NCBI RefSeq assembly: GCF_020149935.1 | Contig: NZ_CP083757.1 | Span: 3,993,501 to 4,057,500 of the forward strand | DNA: 64,000 nucleotides | Direction: 5' to 3' | DNA from: Marinilongibacter aquaticus | Lineage (GTDB): Bacteria; Bacteroidota; Bacteroidia; Cytophagales; Spirosomataceae | In this document: one piece after another, positions 43,496-54,306 of the stretch | How the letters are laid out: each line of letters begins with the position of its first letter | Position numbering within the stretch: the stretch's first letter is position 1 | Position numbers and translations under genes: made by a program | The notes under the pieces: generated by a model | Seen by the model: the letters and a program-made list of their open reading frames with translations, nothing else | Told to the model about the DNA's origin: nothing | The model's database searches: none

Positions 43496-44619
43496 TATTT
43501 CAATTTCCTGTTTTTCCAAATGTACTCTTTCTTTTGCAAAGAACTAAGACCAAAAAGTACGACGTAAAAAGGGTAGATGATTTGCACAAAGGGCAGAAGC
43601 ACAAGAAGACTCTTTTTTCTACTGAAAAAGCGGACACTCGAAAGAAAGAGGGCTTCGGGAACGACTTTCAGGAATAACAAAGGCCAATTGAGAAAAGCAA
43701 TGGCGAGCATGAAGGCCAAATTGCTGGAAAATATGAACATGGCCAGCAGTTTCGGAGCCACTTGCTCATAGCTTGTCCATTTGCTCGCCCAGCGTCTCCT
43801 TTGTTGATAGAAGCTACCGAGCGTAGCCAAAGCTTGCGTATAGACTATGGCGTCCTTGCTTTTTAAATAGTGCACACCATTTGGGTAATGGGCCTTTATT
43901 TTGTGCATCAGAAATTCGTCGTCACCACTGGCTACGTGGAGGTTGCCTTCAAATCCATCGACGGCGATAAAGGCGGATTTGCGGTAGGCAATATTGGCTC
44001 CACTGCACATGTTTGGCGATTGCAGGCGTATCGAAACGGCTCCAGAAACAATGAGGCTGCAAAATTCAATTTGTTGAATGCCTGTCCAGATTTTATTCAA
44101 GATTGTGCCATCTTGCTGTGCCTCGAAAAAGACTGGGGCACTTGCAAAAACCACCTGAGGTTTACCAAAAAAATGCACGATTTCGCGTAGCCAATTTTTG
44201 CCCATATGGCAATCGCCATCGGTGCAAACGATTATTTCGCCGCGGGCTTGATTGATTCCTTCAGAAATTGCCCTTTTCTTGGGAGAGAGGCTTCTGTCCT
44301 GTTCCTTTAGGGCAATGTATTTAAGATTAAGCTCTGTGTTTTTTGCAAACTGAGCCACAATTTCGGGGCTGCGGTCTGTACTTTCATCGTCCAAAACAAG
44401 GACTTCGAATTGCTCTTTCGCAAGGCTTTGGGCCGCCAGTGCTTGCAGTAGTCGAAGAATGTATTGCTCTTCGTTTCGAATAGGAATGAGCACACTGATA
44501 AAGGCCTCATTTGCATTGTCAGGCTTGTGTGCAAAGGGTTTCCAAAGCAGCCAAACCAGCCAGAGCATCAGGCAGAAAAGGGCGTATAGCAAAAGAATGA
44601 TGGAAAGAATGAAACTCAA
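43495..44619 (-). CDS. GT2 family glycosyltransferase
   Basis: A 374-residue protein: an N-terminal helix (residues ~3-25), a GT-A domain (FISVLIPIRNEEQYI, DDESTDRS, VCTDGDCHMGKNW with the DxD-type site, and QRRRWASKWTSY), and three C-terminal helices (~290-365). It is of the polysaccharide synthase-like type (BcsA/NodC relatives). It starts a unit with the deacetylase, whose start overlaps its stop. A TAAATTTG -7 element is 20 bp upstream of its start. Confidence 0.92.
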   Translation of the reverse strand: MSFILSIILLLYALFCLMLWLVWLLWKPFAHKPDNANEAFISVLIPIRNEEQYILRLLQALAAQSLAKEQFEVLVLDDESTDRSPEIVAQFAKNTELNLKYIALKEQDRSLSPKKRAISEGINQARGEIIVCTDGDCHMGKNWLREIVHFFGKPQVVFASAPVFFEAQQDGTILNKIWTGIQQIEFCSLIVSGAVSIRLQSPNMCSGANIAYRKSAFIAVDGFEGNLHVASGDDEFLMHKIKAHYPNGVHYLKSKDAIVYTQALATLGSFYQQRRRWASKWTSYEQVAPKLLAMFIFSSNLAFMLAIAFLNWPLLFLKVVPEALFLSSVRFFSRKKSLLVLLPFVQIIYPFYVVLFGLSSLQKKEYIWKNRKLK

Positions 44620-44638
44620 ATGCGTCTTGATTGCTGGG

Positions 44639-44646
44639 CAAATTTA
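44639..44646 (-). promoter_or_regulatory. -7 element for the GT2-deacetylase unit
   Basis: CAAATTTA on the plus strand reads TAAATTTG on the minus strand, an exact TAnnTTTG match 20 bp before the GT2 start codon. No good TTG is at the -33 distance. Confidence 0.45.
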
Positions 44647-44684
44647 AGGATTTCAAGATTGAAAAGACGTACCTTTAGAGGCGA

Positions 44685-45257
44685 ATGGAAAAGAACGAAA
44701 AGATAATTTTGGGAGTGGATCCGGGCACACGTATAATGGGCTACGGTTTGATAGCGGTGAAAGGAAACGAACTGCGGGTGGTACAGTTTGGGGTTATCCG
44801 TTTGGAAAAATTGGGTTCGCACGAGTTGAAACTCAAACGAATTTTTGAGCGGATCACGCATATTCTTGAAGAGTATATGCCTGATGAAATGGCCATTGAA
44901 GCCCCCTTTTATGCCAAAAACGTGCAATCTATGCTCAAGCTTGGCCGGGCTCAAGGTGTGGCCATGGCAGCGGCTTTGTCACGCGAGGTGCCAATTGTGG
45001 AATACTTGCCCAAGAAAGTGAAGCAAAGCGTGACAGGAAACGGAAATGCCAGCAAAGAGCAGGTGGCCTATATGCTCGAACGCCTTTTCAATCATAAATT
45101 GGAAGCGAAATTTGCCGATGCTACAGATGCACTGGGTGTGGCGGTATGCCACTATATGCACGGCAAAACAAAAGCCTTGACGGGCAACAACAGTTCGCAG
45201 AAAGGTTGGGCCGCATTTGTCAGCGAGAACAAAGACCGCGTAAAGGGCGGAACCTGA
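44685..45257 (+). CDS. ruvC: Holliday junction endonuclease RuvC
   Basis: A 190-residue RuvC. The acidic residues are D12 (in LGVDPGTRIMGYG), E72 (in IEAPFYAKN), D145 and D148 (in DATDALGVA). It cuts Holliday junctions made during recombination and works with RuvAB, not present here. It is divergent from the GT2 gene and ends 1 bp before the rpe stop. Confidence 0.96.
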   Translation: MEKNEKIILGVDPGTRIMGYGLIAVKGNELRVVQFGVIRLEKLGSHELKLKRIFERITHILEEYMPDEMAIEAPFYAKNVQSMLKLGRAQGVAMAAALSREVPIVEYLPKKVKQSVTGNGNASKEQVAYMLERLFNHKLEAKFADATDALGVAVCHYMHGKTKALTGNNSSQKGWAAFVSENKDRVKGGT

Positions 45258-45258
45258 C

Positions 45259-45906
45259 CTACAAATTTTTAAGTAAAGCGATTGTGGCAGCAGGGTCTTG
45301 CTGATTGAACACGTAGCTTCCAGCCACAAGAGCGTTTGCTCCGGCATCAACCAAGGCTTTTCCGGTTTGATCGTTTACACCGCCGTCTACTTCAATAATT
45401 GTATCGAGATTGCGGGCGTCGATCATGGCTTTAAGGCTTTTTACCTTCTCGATTGTACGCTGAATAAACTTTTGCCCGCCAAATCCTGGATTCACCGACA
45501 TAAGTAAAATGAGGTCGCAATCGTCCAAAATGTCTTCCAATACAGAGATGGGTGTGGCAGGGTTCAAAACAACACCTGCCTTGCAGCCCGCTTCTTTGAT
45601 TTGAGCCACCGTGCGGTGCAAGTGTGTACAGGCTTCATGATGCACCGAAATGATTTCGGCTCCCAATTTTGCGAATTCCTCAATATATCGTTCGGGCTGA
45701 ACGATCATCAAGTGCACATCCAAAGGCTTTTTGGCCAATTGCGAAATGGCCTTGATTACGGGCATGCCAAAAGAAATGTTGGGCACAAACACACCATCCA
45801 TCACATCAATATGAAACCAGTCGGCAGCCGAGTCGTTGACCAGTTGAATGTCTTTTTGAAGATTGGCAAAATCGGCGGCTAATATTGATGGGGCAATTAT
45901 GGGCAT
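45259..45906 (-). CDS. rpe: Ribulose-phosphate 3-epimerase
   Basis: A 215-residue (beta/alpha)8 barrel starting at ATG 45906 (MPIIAPSILAADFANL). Key residues are in HIDVMDGVFVPNISFG, DVHLMI, LMSVNPGFGGQ and VDGGVNDQTG. It interconverts ribulose 5-phosphate and xylulose 5-phosphate in the pentose phosphate pathway. It converges with ruvC. A TATTTTTG -7 element lies just upstream. Confidence 0.97.
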   Translation of the reverse strand: MPIIAPSILAADFANLQKDIQLVNDSAADWFHIDVMDGVFVPNISFGMPVIKAISQLAKKPLDVHLMIVQPERYIEEFAKLGAEIISVHHEACTHLHRTVAQIKEAGCKAGVVLNPATPISVLEDILDDCDLILLMSVNPGFGGQKFIQRTIEKVKSLKAMIDARNLDTIIEVDGGVNDQTGKALVDAGANALVAGSYVFNQQDPAATIALLKNL

Positions 45907-45924
45907 GTGCTTGTTTCTTTTTTG

Positions 45925-45932
45925 CAAAAATA
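45925..45932 (-). promoter_or_regulatory. -7 element of rpe
   Basis: CAAAAATA on the plus strand reads TATTTTTG on the minus strand, 19 bp before the rpe start codon, an exact TAnnTTTG match. Confidence 0.45.
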
Positions 45933-46026
45933 GACTTTATGTTTTTGAATGACGGAATATGCGATCTTTAATTCAATTGTTCGCATTTCGATAAACCGAA
46001 AACTTTGGTGTATGAAATAAGTCTGT

Positions 46027-46055
46027 TTGTACAGAAAAAAGCTCCATCTGTACAA
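46027..46055. promoter_or_regulatory. Inverted repeat upstream of the first LytTR gene
   Basis: TTGTACAG (46027-46034) and CTGTACAA (46048-46055) are exact inverted repeats, 21 bp apart start to start (about two helical turns). The right arm is part of CCATCTGTACA (46044-46054), which recurs as CCATCCGTACA before the second LytTR gene. This fits a site for a dimeric regulator. Confidence 0.5.
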
Positions 46056-46104
46056 CTTTTCTCTTCATCAATACAATTTTTAATAGTTTTAATCCAAAGC
46101 AACG

Positions 46105-46119
46105 GCCAAAAAATTTGGC
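46105..46119. repeat. Short inverted repeat before the first LytTR gene
   Basis: GCCAAA-AAA-TTTGGC, an exact 6-bp inverted repeat with a 3-base centre, 33 bp upstream of the first LytTR start. It may be a further operator or leader hairpin; no poly-U tail follows. Confidence 0.35.
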
Positions 46120-46151
46120 TGCTAAGGCATTGTATCAAAAGCGATTCTGTC

Positions 46152-46532
46152 ATGAAAACTTGTGTCGATACCGAAGGAACTCTTTGCCTGTTGCTGGCTT
46201 ATGGCAAAATTCGTGTGCCCGTGTCTTCGATTGCCATGATTCGGGGCGACGGAAATTATTCAAAAATATATCAAACGAACGGAAAGGAATTTCTGAGTTC
46301 GTTTACGCTGGGCCTTTTTGTCCGTTTTCTGAATCCATGCAGGCAGTTCTTTTTAGTAAATAAAGGTTTGGTATTGAACATGGATCACGTAGGGCGAATA
46401 GTGAAAAAAGATTGCGGGCTGTTTGCGGAAATGAGAAATGGAGAGCGGCACCCGCTTTCGAGGCGGAGAAGCCGGAAGGTGTTAGACTATCTTCAGTTGC
46501 ACGGTATTGGTATCCAAATGGACACACTTTGA
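46152..46532 (+). CDS. Stand-alone LytTR DNA-binding protein (first copy)
   Basis: A 126-residue protein from ATG 46152 (MKTCVDTEG). It is essentially one LytTR domain (about 20-115): IAMIRGDGNYSKIYQTNGKEF, a helix, then FFLVNKGLVLNMDHVGRI and SRRRSRKVLDYL. There is no receiver domain, so the signal must arrive another way. It is a clear paralogue of the LytTR protein 246 bp downstream (GNYSK/GNYTK, FTLG/FTLK, SRR in both). A strong terminator follows. Confidence 0.85.
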   Translation: MKTCVDTEGTLCLLLAYGKIRVPVSSIAMIRGDGNYSKIYQTNGKEFLSSFTLGLFVRFLNPCRQFFLVNKGLVLNMDHVGRIVKKDCGLFAEMRNGERHPLSRRRSRKVLDYLQLHGIGIQMDTL

Positions 46533-46577
46533 ACCTTTTGGATTAGGTTTTAACTAAGTTTTGGTTTGTAGTAAAAC

Positions 46578-46611
46578 TAGGTCGCTAAGTTTCTTGGCGG
46601 CCTATTTCTTT
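46578..46611 (+). terminator. Rho-independent terminator after the first LytTR gene
   Basis: TAGGTCGCTAAG (46578-46589) pairs with CTTGGCGGCCTA (46593-46604) over 12 bp with two or three G-U pairs and a TTT loop. It is followed by TTTCTTT. It lies 45 bp after the stop and separates the two LytTR genes. Confidence 0.8.
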
Positions 46612-46704
46612 AAAAAATTGAGGAACTGGCCCCCGCTATGTCGTGTGCTTATGGCCCCAGAGGGCGTTTTTTGGCTACAAATGTCAAATATTTAGAAAAC
46701 CATA

Positions 46705-46715
46705 CCATCCGTACA
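46705..46715 (+). promoter_or_regulatory. Shared LytTR motif, second copy
   Basis: CCATCCGTACA differs by one base from CCATCTGTACA at 46044-46054. It lies 62 bp before the second LytTR start and just upstream of its predicted promoter. Common or cross-regulation of the two paralogues is inferred. Confidence 0.45.
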
Positions 46716-46724
46716 TATTTCAAG

Positions 46725-46752
46725 TTTGCCCATGTGGTGCTCATTAACTTTG
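46725..46752 (+). promoter_or_regulatory. Possible promoter of the second LytTR gene
   Basis: TTTG (46725-46728) and TAACTTTG (46745-46752), an exact TAnnTTTG, are separated by 16 bases, one short of the usual minimum. The start codon is at 46778. Confidence 0.4.
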
Positions 46753-46777
46753 GTTTAGAAATTTTATTCAGATCATC

Positions 46778-47134
46778 ATGAAAACGAACACTACCCCAAT
46801 TACTGCAACTATTCCCAGCCTGGTTTTCGACTACGGCCGAAAACGTATTCCCTTAAACGAAATCTCGCATTTGAAGAGTGAGTTCGGGAATTACACCAAA
46901 GTGCATTTGAAAAGAGAAGAGACAATCTTGTCGGCATTCACTTTGAAGTATTATTCAGAAAAGCTCAAAAACACCAAGCGTTTTATCCAGCCCAGAAAAG
47001 GCGTGGTGATCAACAAAAACGAAGTGGATTGTTTGGAGAATACCGACGACGGGCTTTTCGTGCGTATGAAATCCGGAATCAAATTCAAGGTGAGCCGAAG
47101 AAAAACCGTAGAATTTGCCCAGATGTTTGCTTAG
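46778..47134 (+). CDS. Stand-alone LytTR DNA-binding protein (second copy)
   Basis: A 118-residue protein, mostly one LytTR domain: EISHLKSEFGNYTKVHLKREE, FTLKYYSEKL, RFIQPRKGVVINKNEVDCL and SRRKTVEFAQMF. It lacks a receiver domain. It is a paralogue of the preceding gene and shares an upstream motif with it. ligA follows 55 bp later with its own promoter. Target genes are unknown. Confidence 0.88.
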   Translation: MKTNTTPITATIPSLVFDYGRKRIPLNEISHLKSEFGNYTKVHLKREETILSAFTLKYYSEKLKNTKRFIQPRKGVVINKNEVDCLENTDDGLFVRMKSGIKFKVSRRKTVEFAQMFA

Positions 47135-47141
47135 GCATTGC

Positions 47142-47173
47142 TTGGTTATATGGGTATCGTTTGAATATTTTTG
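47142..47173 (+). promoter_or_regulatory. Predicted ligA promoter
   Basis: TTG (47142-47144), 21 bases, then TATTTTTG (47166-47173), matching TTG-N(17-23)-TAnnTTTG. The ligA ATG is at 47190, so the leader is only about 10 bases. Confidence 0.6.
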
Positions 47174-47174
47174 A

Positions 47175-49250
<2,076 letters not shown>

Positions 49251-49412
49251 GGGCTGTTCGTTTGGAAGAACTCTACTCTTTTTTCGTGATTTTACCTTTT
49301 ATCCGCGGCCAGATACTTAGAAAGCCTGCTCAGGATATGCGTACTATTCGCTTTCAATTCTAAAGGATATTCACGTATTTTGCACCTCATTTTAGGAAAT
49401 CGCAAAACAGAT

Positions 49413-50297
49413 ATGAGTATGGAACTAAAAGGCGTAGGAGCGGCCTTAATCACCCCCTTTAACGAAGATTTAAGCATTGATTTTGATGGATTGAAAAAGG
49501 TGATCGATTATGTGTCGAACGAGGGTTGTGATTATTTGGTGGTGAACGGGACAACAGGAGAATCTGCCACAACAACTTATGCCGAAAAGGATGCCTTGCT
49601 CAATTTTGCGAAGAAGAACAATCCCAAGAATTTGCCTATTGTGTACGGGGTAGGCGGCAATAATACGGCCGCGGTTTTGGAACACATAAAAAATACTGAT
49701 TTTACAGGCGTTCAGGCTATTTTGAGTGTTTGCCCGTATTACAACAAGCCACCTCAAGCTGGCCTTATCGCTCATTTTACAGCCATTGCCGATGCCTCGC
49801 CTGTGCCAGTGATTGTGTACAATGTGCCTGGCCGTACAGTGACATCGCTTTCGGTGGACACCATTCTGCAATTGGCCAAACACCCGAATATCATTGCGTT
49901 GAAAGATGCCACGAGTTCATTGGAACAAGCCATGATGCTTTCGAATATTGTACCGAAAGATTTTGTATTGCTTTCGGGTGATGACAATTTGGTTACACCG
50001 CAAATTTCTATCGGTTACCAAGGGGTGATCTCGGTTATTGCAAACGGTTTTCCGAAAGAGTTCCACGAAATGACATGGGCCGCATTGCGGGGTGAATTTG
50101 AGAAGGCCGCGACCTATCAACGCCGTTTTCTTATTTTTGATGATTTGCTTTATCGCGAATCCAATCCAGTGGGCATCAAAAAGGTATGCGAAATTCGCGG
50201 ACTTTGTCATGCACGTTTGCGTTTGCCTCTGATCGAAGCTTCAAAAGGCTTGGGCGATGCCTTGCGTGAGGCCATGGTCAACGAAGGCTTCATGTAA
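49413..50297 (+). CDS. dapA: 4-hydroxy-tetrahydrodipicolinate synthase
   Basis: A 294-residue (beta/alpha)8 aldolase starting at ATG 49413 (MSMELKGVG); ATG 49419 is also possible. The Schiff-base Lys is K164 in IALKDATSS, the proton-relay Tyr is Y136 in VIVYNVPGRT, and the pyruvate-binding GTTGE is at 46-50. It condenses pyruvate with aspartate semialdehyde, the first step of lysine/diaminopimelate synthesis. The PAP2 gene starts one base after its stop. Confidence 0.96.
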   Translation: MSMELKGVGAALITPFNEDLSIDFDGLKKVIDYVSNEGCDYLVVNGTTGESATTTYAEKDALLNFAKKNNPKNLPIVYGVGGNNTAAVLEHIKNTDFTGVQAILSVCPYYNKPPQAGLIAHFTAIADASPVPVIVYNVPGRTVTSLSVDTILQLAKHPNIIALKDATSSLEQAMMLSNIVPKDFVLLSGDDNLVTPQISIGYQGVISVIANGFPKEFHEMTWAALRGEFEKAATYQRRFLIFDDLLYRESNPVGIKKVCEIRGLCHARLRLPLIEASKGLGDALREAMVNEGFM

Positions 50298-50298
50298 A

Positions 50299-50874
50299 AT
50301 GCGGAGCTTTATTCTTCTTCTGTTGCTTTGCCCCTTTGGCCTATGTGCTCAGCATTTGGACACACGCCTCGTGCGGCATTTCAATACCAATAGAAATACA
50401 AATTTCGATGGATTCAATAAAGGCCTAGGGCATTCTGCGGATGCCGTGGCCTTGGCTACGCCTTTTGCTCTCTTGGGTGTGGCGGCTCTCCAAAAAGATA
50501 CTGATCTGAAGCGGAAGAGTTTACAGGCTGGAATCGCAGTTTTGGGCACTTATGGTGTGGGCTTTTTGATGAAAAAGACCATAAAAAGAGACCGTCCTTT
50601 TGTCGATCATCCTTCTATCGTGCCCGTGCAGGCCAAAGATTCTTATTCCATGCCCTCGGGCAGTACGGCTTTGGCTTTTTCAGCCGCAACTGCTTGGACT
50701 TCAGCCTTTCCGAAATGGTATGTGGCCGTACCGGTGTATTCGTATGCAACGGCCGTCGGTTTCTCGAGAATACGTTCGGGCGAGCATTATCCCACCGATG
50801 TTTTGGCTGGAGCGGTATTGGGTACAGCTTCGGTTTGGGTTTCAGGAAAAATCACCCGTTGGATAAATAAATAA
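50299..50874 (+). CDS. PAP2 family phosphatase-like protein with an altered motif
   Basis: A 191-residue protein with a signal peptide (MRSFILLLLLCPFGLCAQ). Motif C1 is K92-x6-R99-P100, motif C3 is S156-R-x5-H163-x3-D167; both are intact. Motif C2, usually PSGH, reads PSGS at 119-122, so the general-acid His is missing. It may have reduced or altered activity. PAP2 enzymes usually dephosphorylate lipid phosphates at the membrane. The start is tightly behind dapA (1-base gap), and the gene converges with thrB. Confidence 0.85.
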   Translation: MRSFILLLLLCPFGLCAQHLDTRLVRHFNTNRNTNFDGFNKGLGHSADAVALATPFALLGVAALQKDTDLKRKSLQAGIAVLGTYGVGFLMKKTIKRDRPFVDHPSIVPVQAKDSYSMPSGSTALAFSAATAWTSAFPKWYVAVPVYSYATAVGFSRIRSGEHYPTDVLAGAVLGTASVWVSGKITRWINK

Positions 50875-50890
50875 GATTTGCTTTTGCGGT

Positions 50891-51841
50891 TTATCCCAAA
50901 ATCAATGGGCCGTCTTGATTGATCCCTGAAACGAAAAGGTTGGTTTCAATACCTCCTTTTTCAAAAGTTTTTTTCATGGATAGGCCTACTTTCTGAGCGG
51001 TTTCAAGGCCTTCGCTAAAGGCAAAAATGGAAGGGCCAGCACCCGAAATACTTGCTCCCAAAGCTCCCGCTTCCAAGGCACTTGATTTCACCTCGTTGAA
51101 ATACGGAATGAGAATTGCACGATTGGGTTCTACCAAATGGTCTGTCATGGATCGCCCGATAAGGGCATAATCATCGGTCATCAAACCCGCTACCATACCC
51201 GCCACATTTCCGGTTTGGGCCACAATTTTGTTCAAAATGGCCTCTTGTCTCAAAATGATACGGGCATCCTTTGTATTTACTTCGATATCGGGATGGACAA
51301 TCGAAACGTATAGATTTTGTGGGGTTTGTATTCGAATAAAATCGAGCGGGGCGTAGCTTCTGATAATCACAAAGCCTCCGACCAAAGCCGGGGCCACATT
51401 GTCGGCATGTGCTGCTCCGCAAGCCACCCTTTCTCCTTCCATACTGAAGGGCAATAAATCCCGACTTTCCAATGGAGAACCGAGTAATTTATTGGCGGCA
51501 AAAACACCCGCCACTGCACTGGCCGAGCTGCTGCCCAAACCACTGCCCAAAGGCATTTTTTTATGCAATTCTACGTCAAATCCTTGGCGAAGGTCGAGGC
51601 TTTCGAGGAAACGCAAAATGGGCACCGTAACTGTATTCTTTTCGGGATCTTTGGTCAATTTGCCCTCATCGCCCGAAATACTTTGGATGATGATTTTGTC
51701 GTCTGTTCTTTTGCGAAGCACCACCTCGTCGCCCGGTTGTTCCACAGCCAATCCGAAAATGTCGAATCCGCAGGACACATTGGCTACAGTAGCCGGGGCG
51801 AATATTTTAATACTTTCTGCCAATTTAGTTGAAATATGCAC
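50891..51841 (-). CDS. thrB: Homoserine kinase
   Basis: A 316-residue GHMP kinase. The ATP-binding glycine-rich motif is MPLGSGLGSSSASAVAG, the N-terminal ATVANVSCGFDIFG is typical, and the C-terminal SISGAGPSIFAFS matches the family. It makes O-phosphohomoserine for threonine synthesis. The start overlaps the thrA stop by 17 bp, indicating an operon; thrC is not in this window. Confidence 0.96.
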   Translation of the reverse strand: MHISTKLAESIKIFAPATVANVSCGFDIFGLAVEQPGDEVVLRKRTDDKIIIQSISGDEGKLTKDPEKNTVTVPILRFLESLDLRQGFDVELHKKMPLGSGLGSSSASAVAGVFAANKLLGSPLESRDLLPFSMEGERVACGAAHADNVAPALVGGFVIIRSYAPLDFIRIQTPQNLYVSIVHPDIEVNTKDARIILRQEAILNKIVAQTGNVAGMVAGLMTDDYALIGRSMTDHLVEPNRAILIPYFNEVKSSALEAGALGASISGAGPSIFAFSEGLETAQKVGLSMKKTFEKGGIETNLFVSGINQDGPLILG

Positions 51842-54281
51842 TTAAACTGATGATGTCTGCAAATACGCCCATGGCCGTTACTTCTGCTCCTGCTCCTGGG
51901 CCTTTCACTACCAAAGGATACGTTTTGTAGCGTTCGGTTTTGAATGCGATGATGTTTTCAGATCCGGACAAATTGTAGAAAGGATGGCTTTTGCCGATCG
52001 ATTCCAAGCCAATTTTGGCTTTGCCGTCTTTCAAGCGGGCAATGTAACGCAACACTTCTCCGCGAGAGCGGGCATCTTCTATCATGCGTTCGAAACGTCC
52101 ATTGTCTTTGATCAGTTCTTCATAGAATGTCTCGACATCGGGAGCCTCCATGCAGGCGTCGTTGAGCAAGTGAGTAATCGTTACGTCTTCGGGTTCAAGA
52201 CTCAAACCCGTTTCTCTTGCAAGAATGAGGATTTTTCTGGCCACGTCTGTGCCACTCAAGTCTTCGCGAGGGTCTGGTTCTGTGAAACCCTTTGCTTTGG
52301 CTTCTTGCACCACTTCCAAAAAGCTTCGGCCAACTTCGAAATTGTTGAAAATGTAAGCCAGTGTACCCGAAAGTACCGCTTCAATTTCATGAATCACGTC
52401 GCCGCTGTTAATCAAACCTTGCAAGGTGTTTATGATGGGCAAGCCTGCTCCCACATTGGTTTCGTACAAGAATTGCACATTGTGCTTTCGGGCTAGGTTT
52501 TTCAATTCATCGTATTGAGCCTGTGCACCAGAATTGGCCACTTTGTTTGGCGTGATGATCGAAATGTTGCTCGATAAGATATTGGCGTAAAATTTTACGA
52601 TGTCTTTGTTGGCTGTAGAATCCACAAAAACCGAATTCGGTAGGTTCAGGTCTTTCATGTCTTCCACAAAAGCAGGCAGGTCGGCAGGTGTACCCGCTTC
52701 GGCCGCAGCCTTCCATTGGCCCAAATCTATTCCCTCTTTGTCGATTGTCATTTTTCGGCTGTTCACCAAACCGACAATGCGGATGTTCAGGTTTTTATTG
52801 GCTTTCAAGTAGGCCGATTGGGTATTGATTTGGCTCAACAAAGTGCGTCCGATCAAACCTGTAGGGCCTGCAATGAATAAATTCAAAGTGGTGCCTTCGG
52901 CTTCGAAAAATCGCTCATGAATTGCGTTCAAAGCCTTGCTGATATCTTTTTTACTGATGACGACCGAAATGTTCAATTCGGAAGAGCCTTGAGCGATGGC
53001 CACCACATTGATGCCGTTTCGACCCAAAACCGAGAACAATTTGCCTGAGGTGCCTGTGCTGGCTTTCATGCCTTCACCCACGACAGCCAAAATCGAAAGG
53101 TTCTCTTGCACAACCAATTGGTCTATTTCGCCGTTTTCAAATTCGTATTTAAAACCCGTTTGAATGATTTGCTTCACATTTTCGGCATCTTCTGGCTGAA
53201 TGGCAAAGCAAATGGAATGCTCTGAAGAAGCCTGCGAAATCAATATTACCGAAATGTGGTGTTCGGCCAACAAGCCAAAAAGCTTGGCCGAAACTCCAGC
53301 TACGCCGATCATGCCATTGCCCATCAAATTGACCAAGCTGATGGAATCGATAGAAGAAATCCCTGTAATGGAATAGGCCGAACTTCCGCTTTTTTCACTT
53401 ACAATGGTGCCGGGGTGCTCCGCATTGAAGGTGTTGAGTATCTGCACAGGTATTTTATTCCTGAAAGCTGGTGTCAAACTTGGAGGATAAATCACCTTTG
53501 CACCGAAGTGTGAAAGTTCCATCGCTTCAGAATAAGAAATTTCAGGTACGGTGAAAGCTTTTTTTACTTTGCGAGGGTCGGCGGTCATCATGCCGTTCAC
53601 GTCGGTCCAGATTTCCACAATTTCGGCGTTCACGGCCGCTCCTATAATGGATGCGGTGTAATCCGAGCCCCCACGGCCCAAAGTGGTGGTAATGCCGTGT
53701 GCATCGCTGGCAATAAAGCCCGTCACGCAGAAAACGCCATCTTGGCTGTTAATCCCTTCGCGAATCCGGCTATTGGTTTGTTCGTAATCCACGGTGGCCC
53801 TATTGAAAAGGCTGTCGGTTTTTATCCAATTTCGGGCATCGATAAAATGAGCTTCGGTGCCTCGTGAAACCAAAGTTTCAGAAATTATAGTGGTCGACAA
53901 CCTTTCGCCGAAACTGAGCAAAAGATCCATGGTTCGCGGCGATATGTCGCGAATAAGCGAAATGCCCCTAAGCAGATCTTCGATTTCGTTGATGATTACT
54001 TTCACCTTGGCGATCAAGCTACTTTGGTGTTTTACGCCAATCAGCCCACGAATGGCATTGAAATGCCTTTCTTCCAAAGAGTGCAGGTGTTCAGCATAAT
54101 CCATATCGCCCTGAGCGGCCATTTGACCAATTTCAATCAAACGGTTCGTGACTCCTCCCATGGCCGAAAACACAACCGCAAGCTTTTGGCTGGTTTTCAT
54201 TTTGCCCTGAATGATTTCGATAACCTGACTGATGCTTTCTACAGTGCCTACAGACGTGCCGCCAAACTTTAATACCTTCAT
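51825..54281 (-). CDS. thrA: Bifunctional aspartate kinase / homoserine dehydrogenase
   Basis: An 818-residue fusion. Residues ~1-300 are aspartokinase (KFGGTSVGTVESI), ~310-460 hold two ACT regulatory domains (SLVNLMGNGMIGVAGVSAKLF, LSILAVVGEGMKASTGTSGKLF), and ~465-818 homoserine dehydrogenase (NAD site IAGPTGLIGRTLL; GAGLPIINTLQGL). It catalyses the first and third steps to threonine and methionine and is probably feedback-inhibited by threonine. It precedes thrB with a 17-bp overlap. It has its own promoter and a leader with a strong inverted repeat. Confidence 0.97.
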   Translation of the reverse strand: MKVLKFGGTSVGTVESISQVIEIIQGKMKTSQKLAVVFSAMGGVTNRLIEIGQMAAQGDMDYAEHLHSLEERHFNAIRGLIGVKHQSSLIAKVKVIINEIEDLLRGISLIRDISPRTMDLLLSFGERLSTTIISETLVSRGTEAHFIDARNWIKTDSLFNRATVDYEQTNSRIREGINSQDGVFCVTGFIASDAHGITTTLGRGGSDYTASIIGAAVNAEIVEIWTDVNGMMTADPRKVKKAFTVPEISYSEAMELSHFGAKVIYPPSLTPAFRNKIPVQILNTFNAEHPGTIVSEKSGSSAYSITGISSIDSISLVNLMGNGMIGVAGVSAKLFGLLAEHHISVILISQASSEHSICFAIQPEDAENVKQIIQTGFKYEFENGEIDQLVVQENLSILAVVGEGMKASTGTSGKLFSVLGRNGINVVAIAQGSSELNISVVISKKDISKALNAIHERFFEAEGTTLNLFIAGPTGLIGRTLLSQINTQSAYLKANKNLNIRIVGLVNSRKMTIDKEGIDLGQWKAAAEAGTPADLPAFVEDMKDLNLPNSVFVDSTANKDIVKFYANILSSNISIITPNKVANSGAQAQYDELKNLARKHNVQFLYETNVGAGLPIINTLQGLINSGDVIHEIEAVLSGTLAYIFNNFEVGRSFLEVVQEAKAKGFTEPDPREDLSGTDVARKILILARETGLSLEPEDVTITHLLNDACMEAPDVETFYEELIKDNGRFERMIEDARSRGEVLRYIARLKDGKAKIGLESIGKSHPFYNLSGSENIIAFKTERYKTYPLVVKGPGAGAEVTAMGVFADIISLSAYFN

Positions 54282-54306
54282 TCTTTTCTCTGTGATTTCA
54301 TATGCG

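Noticed and set aside
46660..46685. A second terminator-like hairpin (GCCC-CAGA-GGGC followed by G and six Ts)
   Set aside because: The stem has only four pairs; the strong terminator at 46578-46611 already ends the transcript.
49251..49412. Lysine riboswitch upstream of dapA
   Set aside because: Only 162 bp, with no multi-helix structure visible and no promoter element fitting the consensus.
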